Made by a program: the position numbers and the translations under genes. Below, one piece after another: positions 11,086 through 24,081 of a stretch of DNA of 64,000 nucleotides. The DNA lies in NCBI GenBank assembly GCA_051294375.1, contig CM119263.1, positions 16,955,777 to 17,019,776 on the forward strand, read 5' to 3'. The notes below the pieces were generated by a model that was not told the origin of the DNA, did no database searches, and saw nothing but the letters and a program-made list of their open reading frames with translations. Numbering within the stretch: the stretch's first letter is position 1; each line of letters starts with the position of its first letter. The DNA is from Paraspadella gotoi. Lineage: Eukaryota > Chaetognatha.

Positions 11086-12063
11086 AATATGAAACGTGCG
11101 TTTTTCGCGCGTGAGGCGAGAGTCGGCCCCCCGAAACGTGAGCGAGGGCGTCGACAGGGGGGCGAGAAGGGGGGGGGGGAGTGACTAGATACAGGTCGAT
11201 AGTCGAGAGTGATTACGTGCAACCAACTGCGATTGGCTGGGGATAAGGACGGCCCGGTGGGTGACGCTGTAAAAAGCCTTCGTAATCCCGCCAGTCTATT
11301 AACCTAAGAAAAGAACAAACTTACGAACGAAGGGACGGATCGACTTTTAAAATGTCACGTACGGATATTATTTAAAAAAATAAAACCTATTGTAAAGATT
11401 TTTAGTAATTGCAATTCGCTGAGCGACAATGTATGACCGTTGCATTTACATTGTCGTTTGCGGTTTTTTGTTTTGTTTTGTTATTATTTGTTAATTAATC
11501 AAGTGTTCTTTATTTAAGTTCACGGCCTCTCACATTTTCTTCCCCAGCCACTTTTTTCGTTTTCCTTTAAATCGCCTCACACTCTTTATCCCACGAGCGT
11601 CGGACTCGTTTTCCTCCCATTACGAGCTTTTGGGGGAATAAAGGCGAGGGGGGAACCTGTGGAGAGATAGGGGGCGGAAAATAAAAAAGAGGAAAAAAGG
11701 GTAGAAAATAGGAAAAAAAGAAAAGAAGAAAAAGGGAAAAAAAAGTACTAAAAAAAAATGAAAGCAAAGAACGGCGAGAATTACCCATTACTGTTATTAT
11801 CTATAAGCCAAATGCGAGACAAGAAAAAAAATCCGCAGGAAAAAAAATGAAATAAGCGGATTTTTTTTCTTTGCGGTATTATCGGCGGATGGATTAAACA
11901 AATAACTCAACTGGCTCTTAATTGCGTTTGCAACAGAATGCTTGCAATCAAAGTTTGATGTTGCGTGGTTTTGCGTCAATTTATGCGTGGACGTTTCAAT
12001 GTGATTGGAGTATGTTTATGCGTGCGTTTCTGATCCGTAAAAGAGAGACAGAAAAAAAAGATG

Positions 12064-12064
<1 letters not shown>
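11086..12064. other. No gene recognised
   Basis: A short GC-rich segment (11090-11290) with G-runs near 11160-11180, then AT-rich DNA. Purine-rich from 11650 to 11770. Confidence 0.5.

Positions 12065-12130
<66 letters not shown>
12065..12130. repeat. (GA)33 microsatellite
   Basis: Uninterrupted GA dinucleotides. Confidence 0.95.
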
Positions 12131-12132
<2 letters not shown>

Positions 12133-12382
12133 TTCTTAATCGCAGAAATAAAAAGAAAACAAAAGTAGTAGAAACCGAATGAAAGAAAAAGAGGGAAAGA
12201 GAGCAAGTGAGATGGCAAGAAGGATAAAATAAAAAGAAAAGGAAAGAAGAAATAAAATGGAAACGAGAGAAATAAACCGTAAGATGATGAGAGACGGAAT
12301 AAAATACTGAATTACAGAAACGGAAGGAAAAGTAAGAAAGTCAAAGGAGGAGGAATTAATGGAAATTGCGAAAAAGGGAGAA

Positions 12383-12420
12383 AGAAAGATACAAAAAAGA
12401 AAGAAAGAGAGAAAGAAAGT

Positions 12421-12504
<84 letters not shown>

Positions 12505-12512
12505 AGGAAAGT
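12383..12512. repeat. (AAAG)n tetranucleotide microsatellite
   Basis: Near-perfect AAAG/GAAA repeats, cleanest at 12421-12506. The minus-strand Phe/Leu/Ser ORF over it is a shadow. Confidence 0.95.
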
Positions 12513-12907
12513 AAAAAAAATAAGATTAAGAGAAAACAAAAGAAAACGAAAGAGGAAAAGCAAAATGAAAAAAGATGAACGATAAACGGGAAGAAGATAA
12601 TCAAAGTTTGCGAGAAAGAGGAATAAAGAGAGAAAACCCAGGGTATAAAAGATAACGCCAGCGCCAAAAATAAGCGAGTTAAAACCGCGCAAGGGTTTCG
12701 TCGGAGCGAGGCGCGCTCTCGCCGCGTGGCGTCGAATCGTAAAAACCAATTTCTGTTTTACGGAGAGAAAGAAAAAAAAGACGAGGAAAATAAGGAAACA
12801 AAGAAACGGGGGGGGGGTTATCTTTCTCAAAAAAACACAAATTTATACGAAAGATTAAACCCACAAATTTCTACGGAAAGATTGAACAAATTAAAATTAA
12901 AATTAAA

Positions 12908-13110
12908 TTAAAAGATTAAAGATTTCTCTAATTGTCTTTTAGCCTCTAAATTGTCTTTTTTAGCCCTCTTATTTGCGCCCACGTCGTAATCGTCCTCGTC
13001 ATCGTCGTCCTCCTCGTCGCGACAACGGACTTCTCCTCTTTCGCGAAATCCATCAGCGATTGGAATTCCAAGAGAGAAAGATAAACGGTTCCCAGATTTA
13101 TCATCACCGT
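12908..13110 (-). CDS. Candidate terminal exon with acidic tract
   Basis: After an AG acceptor at 13112-13111 the frame reads GDDKSGNRLSFSLGIPIADG, then RERGEVRC, an Asp/Glu run (DEEDDDDEDDYD), and a basic NLS-like NKRAKK. It ends KSLIF and TAA. Acidic run plus NLS is common in nuclear proteins. The acidic part comes from a GAC/GAG-type repeat, so chance is possible, but both flanks are non-repetitive and protein-like. I recognise no family. It lies downstream, on the same strand, of the serine-rich exon at 13439-13652. Confidence 0.35.
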
Positions 13111-13438
13111 CTTGGTTTGACCAGCTTGCCGGTAAAATGGTACAAACTTTAGAAAAAATATTATTTTTTATCAAGATAAAGTGATAAATGACAGAAATAA
13201 AATAAAAAAAAAGTACCGCAATTGAAACGGTGGTCCTGGCGAGCGGATGACACTTGATTCGGCGCTTTCCAATAAGAAAGCGCAGCGATAGCGAACGAGA
13301 GATAAAGATGCGATCGCCGGTTACGTTATTATACCCAGATGTTCTCGCAAGTACTTATATATATATAAATATTTTTTTATTTTATAAATTTTCTTTTTTT
13401 TAAAACCGGAAAATAAAAAAATTCACCTCTGGAAATGG

Positions 13439-13652
13439 TCAATGTCGGTACGGAGGTTGTCTAACGTAACCGATCGGTATAAAGCGTCTAATTCTGCGAA
13501 GGTAACTTAAGCTTATAGATGACCGAGACGATGACGATGACGAAGAGGCCGAGCTGGAACCGCCGGAAGAAGAGTCGTATTTTCTCCTCTTTATGACAAC
13601 GTGAGTGGTTACGTGACAATTACGGCGTAAGAGACAAGGAATCGTCATGGAA
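13439..13652 (-). CDS. Candidate serine-rich exon
   Basis: A very strong acceptor (T-run, then GCCCTCATCATTAG) precedes an open frame MTIPCLLRRNCHVTTHVVIK, then RRKYDSSSGG, a serine run, and a basic C-terminal part (YLRRIRRFIPIGYV) to TGA at 13441-13439. The serine run is encoded by mixed TCG/TCT/TCA codons. No domain is recognised. It may belong with the acidic exon downstream. Confidence 0.35.
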
Positions 13653-13688
13653 CTAATGATGAGGGCAAAAAAAAAAAGTAAGAAAATT

Positions 13689-13762
13689 GATTCATTCATT
13701 CATTTATTCATTCATTCATTCTTCATTTATTCATTCATTCATTCATTTATTCATTCATTCAT
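13689..13762. repeat. (ATTC)n tetranucleotide repeat with ATTT variants
   Basis: ATTC units with regularly spaced ATTT substitutions and one internal 3-nt unit. Confidence 0.95.
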
Positions 13763-14176
13763 AATCTTACGGGATCGATTGACGTTGTTATATTTGTCGT
13801 TTTCAGCCTTAATGGCTTCCAAGGACAACTAATAAAAAAAATACATAAATATGTAATATATTAAATGTCTCGTGTAATAAGAAGATGGAAAATGAATGGA
13901 CAATTTTACTATTTTTACTTACTGAACTTCTTCATTTCTATCACCGCGGTTCCCTCCAGCCGCTTAGTGCCGAGAAAATGTGCCATCTCTTTCTTTTACC
14001 GATGTTCGGCGCAAGTGTTTCACCTTTTTTCTACAAAGAACGAAAAAATTAAATTAAGTTCCGCGTATATATAATATATTCAAAATTACCTTAAATTTAA
14101 ATTTTTTTTTTTTTAAAGAATTAATGACATCATTTAATTGAACACGAGTTCAACGTCTCTCGTCGTACGATTAATT

Positions 14177-14370
14177 TTATTTCTTTACACCCTTGGCAAG
14201 GGTAAATAAATTAGTCTTACAAGTTGGACATACAGCGTTATCTTTATCATTAATTAATAATTTTTCGTAACAAAAAAATACAAGTTGATGGCCTCCCGAC
14301 AAACGATGGTGCGCCGTGGGCAGAAAAATCTTCGTAACAGACTGGACAACGCATAGACATACTGTCGGGT
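14177..14370 (-). pseudogene. RING-finger-like exon, frame-broken
   Basis: After acceptor TATTTTACAG (14372-14371) the strand reads SMSMRCPVCYEDFSAHGAP, a convincing start of a C3HC4 RING (CPVC). A second frame of the same exon continues with GGHQLVFFCYEKLL and AVCPTCKT to TAA. This matches the expected H, C and final CPxC order, so a single-base change near 14308 separates the two halves. The third RING cysteine (expected before GH) is glycine and the H-to-C spacing is long. RING E3 ligases transfer ubiquitin; here the zinc-binding set is incomplete as assembled. Either a decayed RING gene or a real exon damaged by assembly error. Confidence 0.5.
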
Positions 14371-14975
14371 CTGTAAAATAGGTGAGAAAAAAGGTCTTAT
14401 TTATACCCATACTGAAAAGCACTTGGAAATGTCAAAAGTCAAGAATAAGTGGCTCGGTTTTGTGATTACACAGTTGTAATTTTTATTTTTCCCCTCTATC
14501 TCTGTATTATCAAAAAAATCTTGGCTACGTTCCGCCGGCCTTATCGATTCTTTTAAAGAAATCAGTCTCGTTCCAAAATCGTCGTTGTAATAACGTTTGT
14601 AATAACGGCTAAAAAAATGAAAAACTATCCTTACAACTTCGTTAATCTTTTACTTACTATTAAAAGATGTTTTTTTTTGCGTGGTGGAACCCGATCAGGT
14701 AAACTCGTTAGTAATACTTTATTTTATTAAAATTTTGTTTAATAATAAAAAAATCCATTAAGATACTTACGGTAAAACCGAAAGGGTCAACGGTGAAGAA
14801 ACGCGTCCCCCTTTCTGGTGGACGAAAAGTCAACGACGATGGTTAAGACGACGACGGTTTCCATCACGACACCACCATGGAGCACGACACGAGCGAGATG
14901 AAAACGAAAGAAGTGAGCGAGACGAACAAAATGACGATGACGACCAAAGAGGTAGCCGCAACGACCCAAGCGATG

Positions 14976-15116
14976 GAGACGACTGGGGATTGCGAACGAC
15001 CCATGACGAGTTGAGACGACTGAAGATTGGCGAACGGACCCATGGACGAGTTTGAGACGTGAAGATTGCCAACGACCCATGGACAAGTTGAGACGACTGA
15101 AGATTGGCGAACGAGC
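14976..15116. repeat. Minisatellite, 36-41-bp unit, about 3.7 copies
   Basis: Units start at about 14976, 15013, 15054 and 15090, each beginning GAGACGactGAAGATTG and containing GAACGACCCATGGAC. Copies differ by a few substitutions and 1-5-bp indels. Confidence 0.8.
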
Positions 15117-16200
15117 GGAGGGAATACGATGGAAACAACGATTGGCTCGACAAAGACGGAAGAGACGACGACGACCGATGAACCATATGCCAGAATCGAC
15201 GAAACGACCAAAATTGATGAAACAAAAGCACGAGCGGCAAAATGTTAACTTGGACAACGATGATGACACGATGATGACACGAGGATAACAATGATGATGA
15301 ATTCATACTACTAGTATGATGGAACAAAATAAAACCCGGCTTCAAAAAAATAACTAACCATGGACTAGTTCCATAGGTTTGAAGATTCGACCATTTCGTG
15401 GGAATAACCAAAACGCTAACTGCAACAGAGATAAAGGAGAAGGGGATTTAACGATGAATTTGGTGATAAATTTTTTACAGTCGGGATGAGCGTCAGGAGA
15501 ACTTATTGGTGGTTTTCACCATTTTATTAAAGTAAATAAATTAATTCAACATCAAATTAAAAAAATCGACCCTCTCCGCCCAACGAACGTCGAGCATTAA
15601 TAAATACTATAAAAGAAAAAATAAGAGTATTAGAAAAATATGAGAGAAACAGGGAGAAGATCCTGATTCCGGCGAAAGAAGAGGAATCGATGGCGAAGTG
15701 ACGCAAAAAACCTTCGCATCTCTGTGAAAAAAAAAGAAAAATTAAGGAGATATTATAACTTACCTTTCTGGAAAGTAAAAATAATAAGGTTTGAGATTCG
15801 GTGATAACCATTGTCATCGTCTTCTTCGACGAAAGAACAATTATCACGAAGAAACAACGTTTATAGAACTACATTGAGGGAAAACCCCACTTCATTAAAA
15901 ACATTTGGAAATATTGATAAAAAGAAACCAAATTGAAATGACGTACGAAACTGACGAAAATAAAAAGTGGAGAAACTAATGAAAGCGAAAGTGAACAGAA
16001 TATGGTAAAACTATCTAGCATAGTAATTCCAAACATTCCATTCGTCCTAAAAAATCAACGCGATGCCTGACTTATTTGAATAAACAATAAAGAGAGTGGG
16101 GTGAATAGAGGGAACTAAAAATTATTTGTTAATTTTTTTGACCAATTTTACTAATAAAACTAGAAAAATATCCGACACTGTTAGATCTATCAATAAACAA
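15117..16200. other. No gene recognised
   Basis: AT-rich unique sequence with no matched splice pairs around protein-like frames. Open frames are short or biased. Confidence 0.5.
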
Positions 16201-16230
16201 AAGACGTAAAGAGGTTCGATGAGAAGAGAC

Positions 16231-16655
16231 ACCTGGCGGTTTCGCGCGGCTAAAAAGCGTTACGTCAGCATTTTTTTTACGTCAGAATTTTTTCTGGCAG
16301 TCGGCTAGACAGTCGGCCAGATAGAAAAAGATAAGAAAGTCTAGTCGAATCGATTCGCTAAACGAAAGTGCGATTGTACCGTTCTTCTGAGTAACTTGAT
16401 TTAAGCGATAAGTTTCGAGCGGCGCGAATCTTTATCCTGGTCAAGGTGTGGTCAAACTGTGGACCACGTCTCAGTCAGCTAAACAATCGGCTAACGATCC
16501 GTCGAAATCAAAACGCAGCTGGCGGTTTCACAGAGTGATAATCAACAGCTAGAAATCGTTACGACAGCGTTCTTTCTGTGAATCTTGATAAAGCGATAGT
16601 TTTTTGAGTTTCGAGTGTCCGCAAACCTTATCAAGATGGCCAGAGGTGTAATAGT
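16231..16655. repeat. Diverged direct duplication with CRE-like words
   Basis: The order of words in 16231-16450 (CTGGCGGTTTC, CGTTACGTCAGC, CGATAAGTTTCGAG, TTTATCCTGGTCAAGGTGT) recurs in 16518-16655 (CTGGCGGTTTC, CGTTACGACAGC, CGATAGTTTTTTGAG, CTTATCAAGATGGCCAGAGGTGT). TTACGTCAG, a half CRE-type motif, appears twice in the first copy. Confidence 0.6.
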
Positions 16656-16911
16656 ATATCTCTAACGAACGAACGAAAAATAGTAATATGAATTTATTTG
16701 ATAAATCTGTAGCAAGACAACGGACACCTTAGATCCGAGATCTGTCACGCGATTCGCCGGGGAAAGAGTACAGAAAGCTCAGATTTGGATCATGAGGGAA
16801 AGCGCGACAAGCGCTCGAGGCTCGAGCTGCTTGAAATTCCGAAAACGATAGTTTTGGTGTTCTTGCATTCTCATTCTCATGCATTTTCACTGTTTCTTTG
16901 TTTTCTCTTCT

Positions 16912-16936
16912 NNNNNNNNNNNNNNNNNNNNNNNNN
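16912..16936. other. Assembly gap, 25 N
   Basis: Exactly 25 N. No duplicated flank is evident at this one. Confidence 0.99.
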
Positions 16937-17403
16937 AATATGTAAAGAAAAAAAGAAAGAAAAAAAAACCATAGAAAGAAAGCATCTATCAAGAAGGCGA
17001 CTTCAAGGCCACCCACGGCGTTAGAAAGGAAACGCTGTTTCATTGGCGGAAGTTCTCGTGGCGTCAGCTTCGTCTTACAAAGGATTTCAAGAAACGCCCC
17101 GTTGGTTTATTCTTAGTTTTTTTGCACGATTGCGGCTGTTTCATGTCCGCAATTAAAATGTATGTATTTAGTCTATCAAGGTTCCACTGGTTCCAGTCTG
17201 TTACTTTAACTGCTTTTTTGTATTGCTCGTACTGTCCTGAAGTTTTCCGAGGATTAGCTATTGGCAATTGATTTCTTTGGATTTGTTTTTAGAAAATAGT
17301 TGACATCTTTTGAAAGACTGAGTAACAAAGACGACGCCGACGACGGCGACGTCAATCGTCTGAAGGTCGTGCGAATGCATTTGAGCGACTTTGAAGATTT
17401 CCG

Positions 17404-17613
17404 ATGCGAGAAGACGAATCGATAAAAATCGAAAAATATTCACAGTTGGAATCGAAAATCGTCGACGATTCCAACCAACGAAGCCGCCGCAGCCGCCGCA
17501 GCCGCCGCCGCAGCCGCAGGCGCCGCCGCACCCGCCGCAGCCGCCGCAGCAGCCGCCGCCGACGACACCACCTACTCAAAAGACGAACTCAAGGACTGAG
17601 AAAAAAACCTTGA
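17404..17613 (+). CDS. Candidate RS-rich ORF over a (CCGCAG)n tract
   Basis: From ATG the frame reads MREDESIKIEKYSQLESKIV, then DDSNQ, about 35 residues of RS/RR dipeptide repeats, and a basic tail (HHLLKRRTQGLRKKP) to TGA. The charged, repeat-free N-terminal 24 residues favour this frame, and RS repeats are typical of splicing-related proteins. However, the other two plus frames are also open across the repeat, giving Pro/Gln-rich and Ala-rich products; the Pro/Gln frame, 17391-17639, is 82 codons. The choice is uncertain. No RRM is seen nearby. RS-domain identity is inference from composition only. Confidence 0.3.
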   Translation: MREDESIKIEKYSQLESKIVDDSNQRSRRSRRSRRRSRRRRRTRRSRRSSRRRRHHLLKRRTQGLRKKP

Positions 17614-18000
17614 CTTGTCCTCGAAAGAAGCGAAGATGAAGACGACGCCGACGACGGGCTCGTGGACCACAGCCCTTGACCCTCAGGACGGAAAGGAGCG
17701 GCGGAGACAGGAGTCGAAGATCATCAAAACTTTTTTGGGTGCAAAGAGGGGAGAGTTGTACTGAAGTACTAGTTCACGGAGCTCTTCTTGGATCGTATAA
17801 ATAGTCAAAAGAAATGTACAACCCTGGTTGTTTATGATTGAATTCTCATTCAGGAATCATTGGATACAATGCAACTGAAAAACGGAAATGCGGCGAGCTT
17901 AGAACCCCAGAATTTCTAGCCACGCCTTCGGAACTAAATCGAATTCCTAAATAAAAACGAACTGCAGAAGAGCGAGAGAAGAGGAGAGAGAGGAGGAGAG

Positions 18001-18134
18001 AAGAAGAGCGAGAGAGAAGACGAGAGAGGAGAGAGAGAGACCTTTCGAGGCAGGTAAGAACAATTGAGCCGGCGGATGAGAGAACGCCCAGAAGAAAGAC
18101 GAGACAGTTAAGCAACAAACGAAGAAAAGAGGCA

Positions 18135-18186
<52 letters not shown>

Positions 18187-18378
18187 GAGGAGAGAGAGCA
18201 GAGAGAGAGAGAGAGACTGGAGGAATCAAGTGAAGGGTAGATCGTATGAAAAGAAAGAAAAGGAACTGTCTGCCGAGTGAATCAATAGAAGAAAAATTTA
18301 AAAAGAAGATATTGAACGAAAAAGGAAAAGAAAAGAAAAAAACCATGGTATATGGTAGAGACGAAGAGAAGAGAGAGA

Positions 18379-18433
<55 letters not shown>

Positions 18434-18435
18434 CG
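18001..18435. repeat. GA-rich microsatellites
   Basis: GA runs at about 18140-18176, 18180-18215 and 18380-18431, separated by A-rich DNA. Minus-strand Ser/Leu ORFs are shadows. Confidence 0.85.
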
Positions 18436-20866
<2,431 letters not shown>

Positions 20867-20899
20867 GAGTCGATTTTTTCTTCATTTTCTTCGAAGAAA

Positions 20900-21480
20900 T
20901 ATGCAGATGGTTCATTGATGGGTTTGTTTGAGGTCTTCAAATCACCTTTTCATTGTTTTTCCTGCTCAATTTCCGCTCTTCTCGGAAGCCACGAATTCAC
21001 GAACCGCAAGGAAGACCTACGGGGAAAGTTGAAGTTTGTTTTCGAAACTGTCAACCCTGATGAAAGACTGCTGCGGATAAGACCAAAATTGTTGCGGAAA
21101 TTCTGCGCAACTCTCTTCACCAGAAACAGAGCGATTCCATCGTCACGACGGCCTTGCCAACAGCAACGTCCTTACTAATCATTTTCTCTTAAAGATGGCC
21201 CCTAAGATTCTCAAACAGACAAGCAACGCATCTCAAAACTTGGCAACAAAAAATGGTTGAATTTATGAAATGGTTCCCACGCGAATGATTAGAGTACAAA
21301 GGATTTCGGTTCAAATTCAGAGGCGCGAACCATTGTTGAAAAAAAAAGAGCAAGGGAGCGAAATGCTTTGTTGTCGTGGCTGTCAACAGATGTTTACTTC
21401 TTTTTGGCAGGAAAACGAAATGCGACTTTGCCCCGTAAATTAAGACCGACGAACGTTTTGACGAACACGACATACAAACG
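20900..21480. other. Stop-poor unique DNA, coding status unclear
   Basis: All three plus frames are open over much of 21000-21180, and a further frame is open from about 21195 to 21446 with one TGA. One reading ends with a Cys-containing CCRGCQQMF segment. A textbook branch point and acceptor (TTACTAATC...TTTCTCTTAAAG) precedes 21195. Because several frames are equally open, none is called. Confidence 0.3.
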
Positions 21481-21545
21481 AAGGCTTTTCCTTGTACAAT
21501 GTACATTATTCAAGGAGAAAAGCCTTCAATGTACATTGTACAAGT
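21481..21545. repeat. Interleaved inverted repeats around TGTACA
   Basis: A perfect 17-bp inverted pair joins 491-507 (CTTGTACAATGTACATT) to 528-544 within this kilobase. A second, AAGGCTTTTCCTT (481-493), pairs with AAGGAGAAAAGCCTT (512-526) with a 2-nt bulge. The two stems overlap and exclude each other, so a transcript could fold in two ways. Confidence 0.7.
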
Positions 21546-21717
21546 ACATTAAAAATGAACTATTTGACATCAAATAACTGAACAGTTTATCAGTTTTCAG
21601 AAATTGCATAAACTTAATAAACTTGTTTCGAAAGTCGCGCCACCGGCCAGCGTCTGTTTTTGTTTACGAATTAATACCGTCGGAAAAAAAACAAGACGTG
21701 AGCGAATGAATAACGAG

Positions 21718-22121
21718 CCTCCGTAACAAACGAGCGGTTGTCTGCTTGGCAAGATACTTTGAATATTTGAGGCAGACTCGAAATGCATTATGCATGGAGA
21801 GTCGGCGGCGAGAAGAGAGACAAGAAAAGCTCGTTCGAGGAAAATATATCAGGTGAGTCTCGAGCGATCGATTAATAAACGTCTCTAGGATTTGAGTCGA
21901 TGTTGGGATCCGCTGGCGACGAAGTAATCGGGAAGACGATCGATCTTCCCTTCAATAATTTATTGGGTAATCTTTCGTCAATCGATTTCCGGCGTCGCGA
22001 TTCGGCGTCGTGTGTCCAGGGGCAAAGATCCCGCTGTCTATGACTATCAAGATTGGAGAAGCAGCGCGTGGGCGGTGTTGCGGTTTTTGGAAACGTTGAT
22101 GGATAAAAGAATGTTGAATAA
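21718..22121 (+). CDS. Two phase-matched exons of an unrecognised protein
   Basis: Exon A, about 21718 (or 21754) to 21852, reads ...RYFEYLRQTRNALCMESRRR, EERQEKLVRGKYI, and ends AG at a consensus donor GTGAGT. Exon B, 22020-22121, follows acceptor TGTGTCCAG and reads GKDPAVYDYQDWRSSAWAVL, RFLETLMDKRMLN, and ends AA at donor GTAAGG. Intron 167 nt. Phase 2 joins phase 2 and forms Arg at the junction. Composition is that of a soluble, helical, charged protein with an aromatic core; I cannot assign a family. Exon B reappears at 24082 and 30696 with indels that break its frame, consistent with noisy duplicate sequence; this copy is the clean one. Upstream start and downstream exons are not placed. 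Confidence 0.55.
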
Positions 22122-23224
22122 GTAAGGTCAGAAGTTAGAAGCAGTTAGAGTAAGTTGGAGGGCATTTACCTCAGAGAAAAGCATGAGTCAGTCTAAGATT
22201 AAAAGTTGAAACGAATTATTTACTTATTTATAAAACATTGAATTGGTTTGAATCAATACACAAAAAAGCGGCAGAGAACTGCAAAAAATTTTATATCATC
22301 GCAGCAGTATCAGTGTTAATTTACGTCATACGCTAATCAGATAGCGACGTTTATTTATGAATAGATATGACGAATGAAGAGATAGTGAAACTGAGTGACA
22401 GACCGACGACCATACTTCACGCCGAGTTTGCTAAATTGAGAGGGCTATGGCTTATTACTGGATTATACGTTACCTGCCAATAAATCAATTAAATCACTAC
22501 TTAATTTTCTACAACCTCACAATAATGCAAGTGAGATTCTAAAACTTCAGAAATCATCCCCGTCGAAAACAATTAAACTCTTAAAAGCTGCCGTCCGTGA
22601 AAACGTGACTTCCGCCTGACGAAATTCTCTCGAGTATCGAGAGCTGAGAATCTAGAAATTCCTCCTCATTCTTTTATAATTATGTATCTGACGCCTCCGT
22701 CATTTCTTTCTTGACAGCGGATTCGATATTTTCGTTTCATCGAGCAAAAATGTCTCGTCATTTGTTGTTGTTGTTGTTTTTCTTTTTGATTGAGGAGATT
22801 TCGATGAAAAGCTTTTTCCGAGTTTGTGACAGACAGAAATGCGGAATTGTGGAATTGCGGAATTGCGCTCATGTGTTTTTTATTTGATTTTTTGTCAATG
22901 CTATTACTTTTAAACGATTTTCTCTCAGTTTTAAACGATTTTCTATCAGTTTTAAACGATTTTCTGTTAGTTTCAAACTAATGGACTAAACCATAATTTG
23001 AAAGTAAAAATAAAACGACATTAGGAAAGTGAACTCTTTCGATGCTGTTCCTGAAAGTATTCGATAACGATATTATTATCATTATTATATTTTTCTCCCC
23101 TCATTAGTTCGACCGCCCCTCGACGCCCCAACTTCCCCGCCTCAATTCCCGACGTGCATCTTTGCCCATAAAACGCCTCCAGTCTTCGCCCGCCTTCGAA
23201 TCTTCCGCCTGCATCTCTTTTTTC

Positions 23225-23263
<39 letters not shown>

Positions 23264-23719
23264 TTTTGCAGCCCATTGCTCTTCCACCCAATTAGATCTT
23301 CGTTCCCTCTCGCCCACCATCGCCGGCGATCGTCCGACCTCTAGAGGCTCCGAGTCATTGACGCCGCCGCCAGTCGCCCGCCTGCCCGACACCCGCCGCA
23401 CGACTTCCTCTTCCTTGTTTTTTTCATTTATATCCTCGTTTCGCCCACACCACTCTCAGCCCACGACCCAATCCTTGCGGCCGAGTTTGTTTAGTTTTTT
23501 CTCAGATTTGCCGACGTCGCCGACCACAAACATGATCCCTCCTCTTTCCATTCCATCTTTCCAACACCAACCAACATTCCCAATTGACTCCCACTTACAT
23601 ACTTAAGCATTTCCTCTCCTCGCTTCTTTTAACCAGACTGCCCTTTTTTTCCCCGCCCGGCACAACCAAACTCTCTCTCTTTCTCTCTCTCTCCCTCTCT
23701 CCCTCTCTATCTTTTTCTC

Positions 23720-23787
<68 letters not shown>

Positions 23788-23801
23788 TCTATCTCCTCTC
23801 T

Positions 23802-23846
<45 letters not shown>

Positions 23847-24056
23847 AAAAGCGCCATCTCTCTTTCCACCCACGGTTGTCGTGTTTTTCCCCAAAAATTC
23901 GAAGCCGTCCGGTTTTCCCCGCCCTCGTCTTTGGCAAGGCTTAAGCATATACGACGACGACGACGACGACGAGAACAACGAAGACGACGACGACGTGGCG
24001 AAAACGATTAACGTTGAAAAGCTAATAAACGCTCTCGTTCGGCGGCCTCTCTCTCT
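22027..24056. repeat. Duplicated block D, copy a (partial, cleanest)
   Basis: Matches 24082 to about 26110 and 30696 to about 32720 almost base for base apart from scattered single-base indels. It stops at a CT run next to a 25-N gap. Internal landmarks in all copies: TTTTAAACGATTTTCT three times near 22910-22970, (CCG)n, CT tracts and a (GAC)n. Confidence 0.9.
23110..23606 (+). other. CpG-rich, (CCG)n-containing block, possibly coding
   Basis: A strong acceptor (TATATTTTTCTCCCCTCATTAG) precedes an open frame with LNSRRASLPIKRLQ followed by a proline run over (CCG)12. A second frame (23358-23606) is Ser/Thr/Pro-rich with LTPPPVARLPDTRRTT and ends in a stop. The frames are mutually exclusive and the other two copies carry indels, so I cannot choose. 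GCCGCCATTTTGCAG is also a promoter-type (YY1) word, so a CpG-rich promoter is the alternative. Confidence 0.3.
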
Positions 24057-24081
24057 NNNNNNNNNNNNNNNNNNNNNNNNN
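24057..24081. other. Assembly gap, 25 N, at a duplication boundary
   Basis: Left flank ends in CT repeat that matches 26090-26110. Right flank restarts the block at the sequence corresponding to 22027. Confidence 0.99.

Noticed and set aside
12312-12830. 172-codon minus-strand ORF
   Set aside because: Phe/Leu/Ser run from an AAAG microsatellite.
20960-21446. Several protein-like plus-strand frames, one with CCRGCQQMF
   Set aside because: All three frames are stop-poor over the same bases and one needs a TGA read-through, so open length carries no information. Noted only as unclear DNA.
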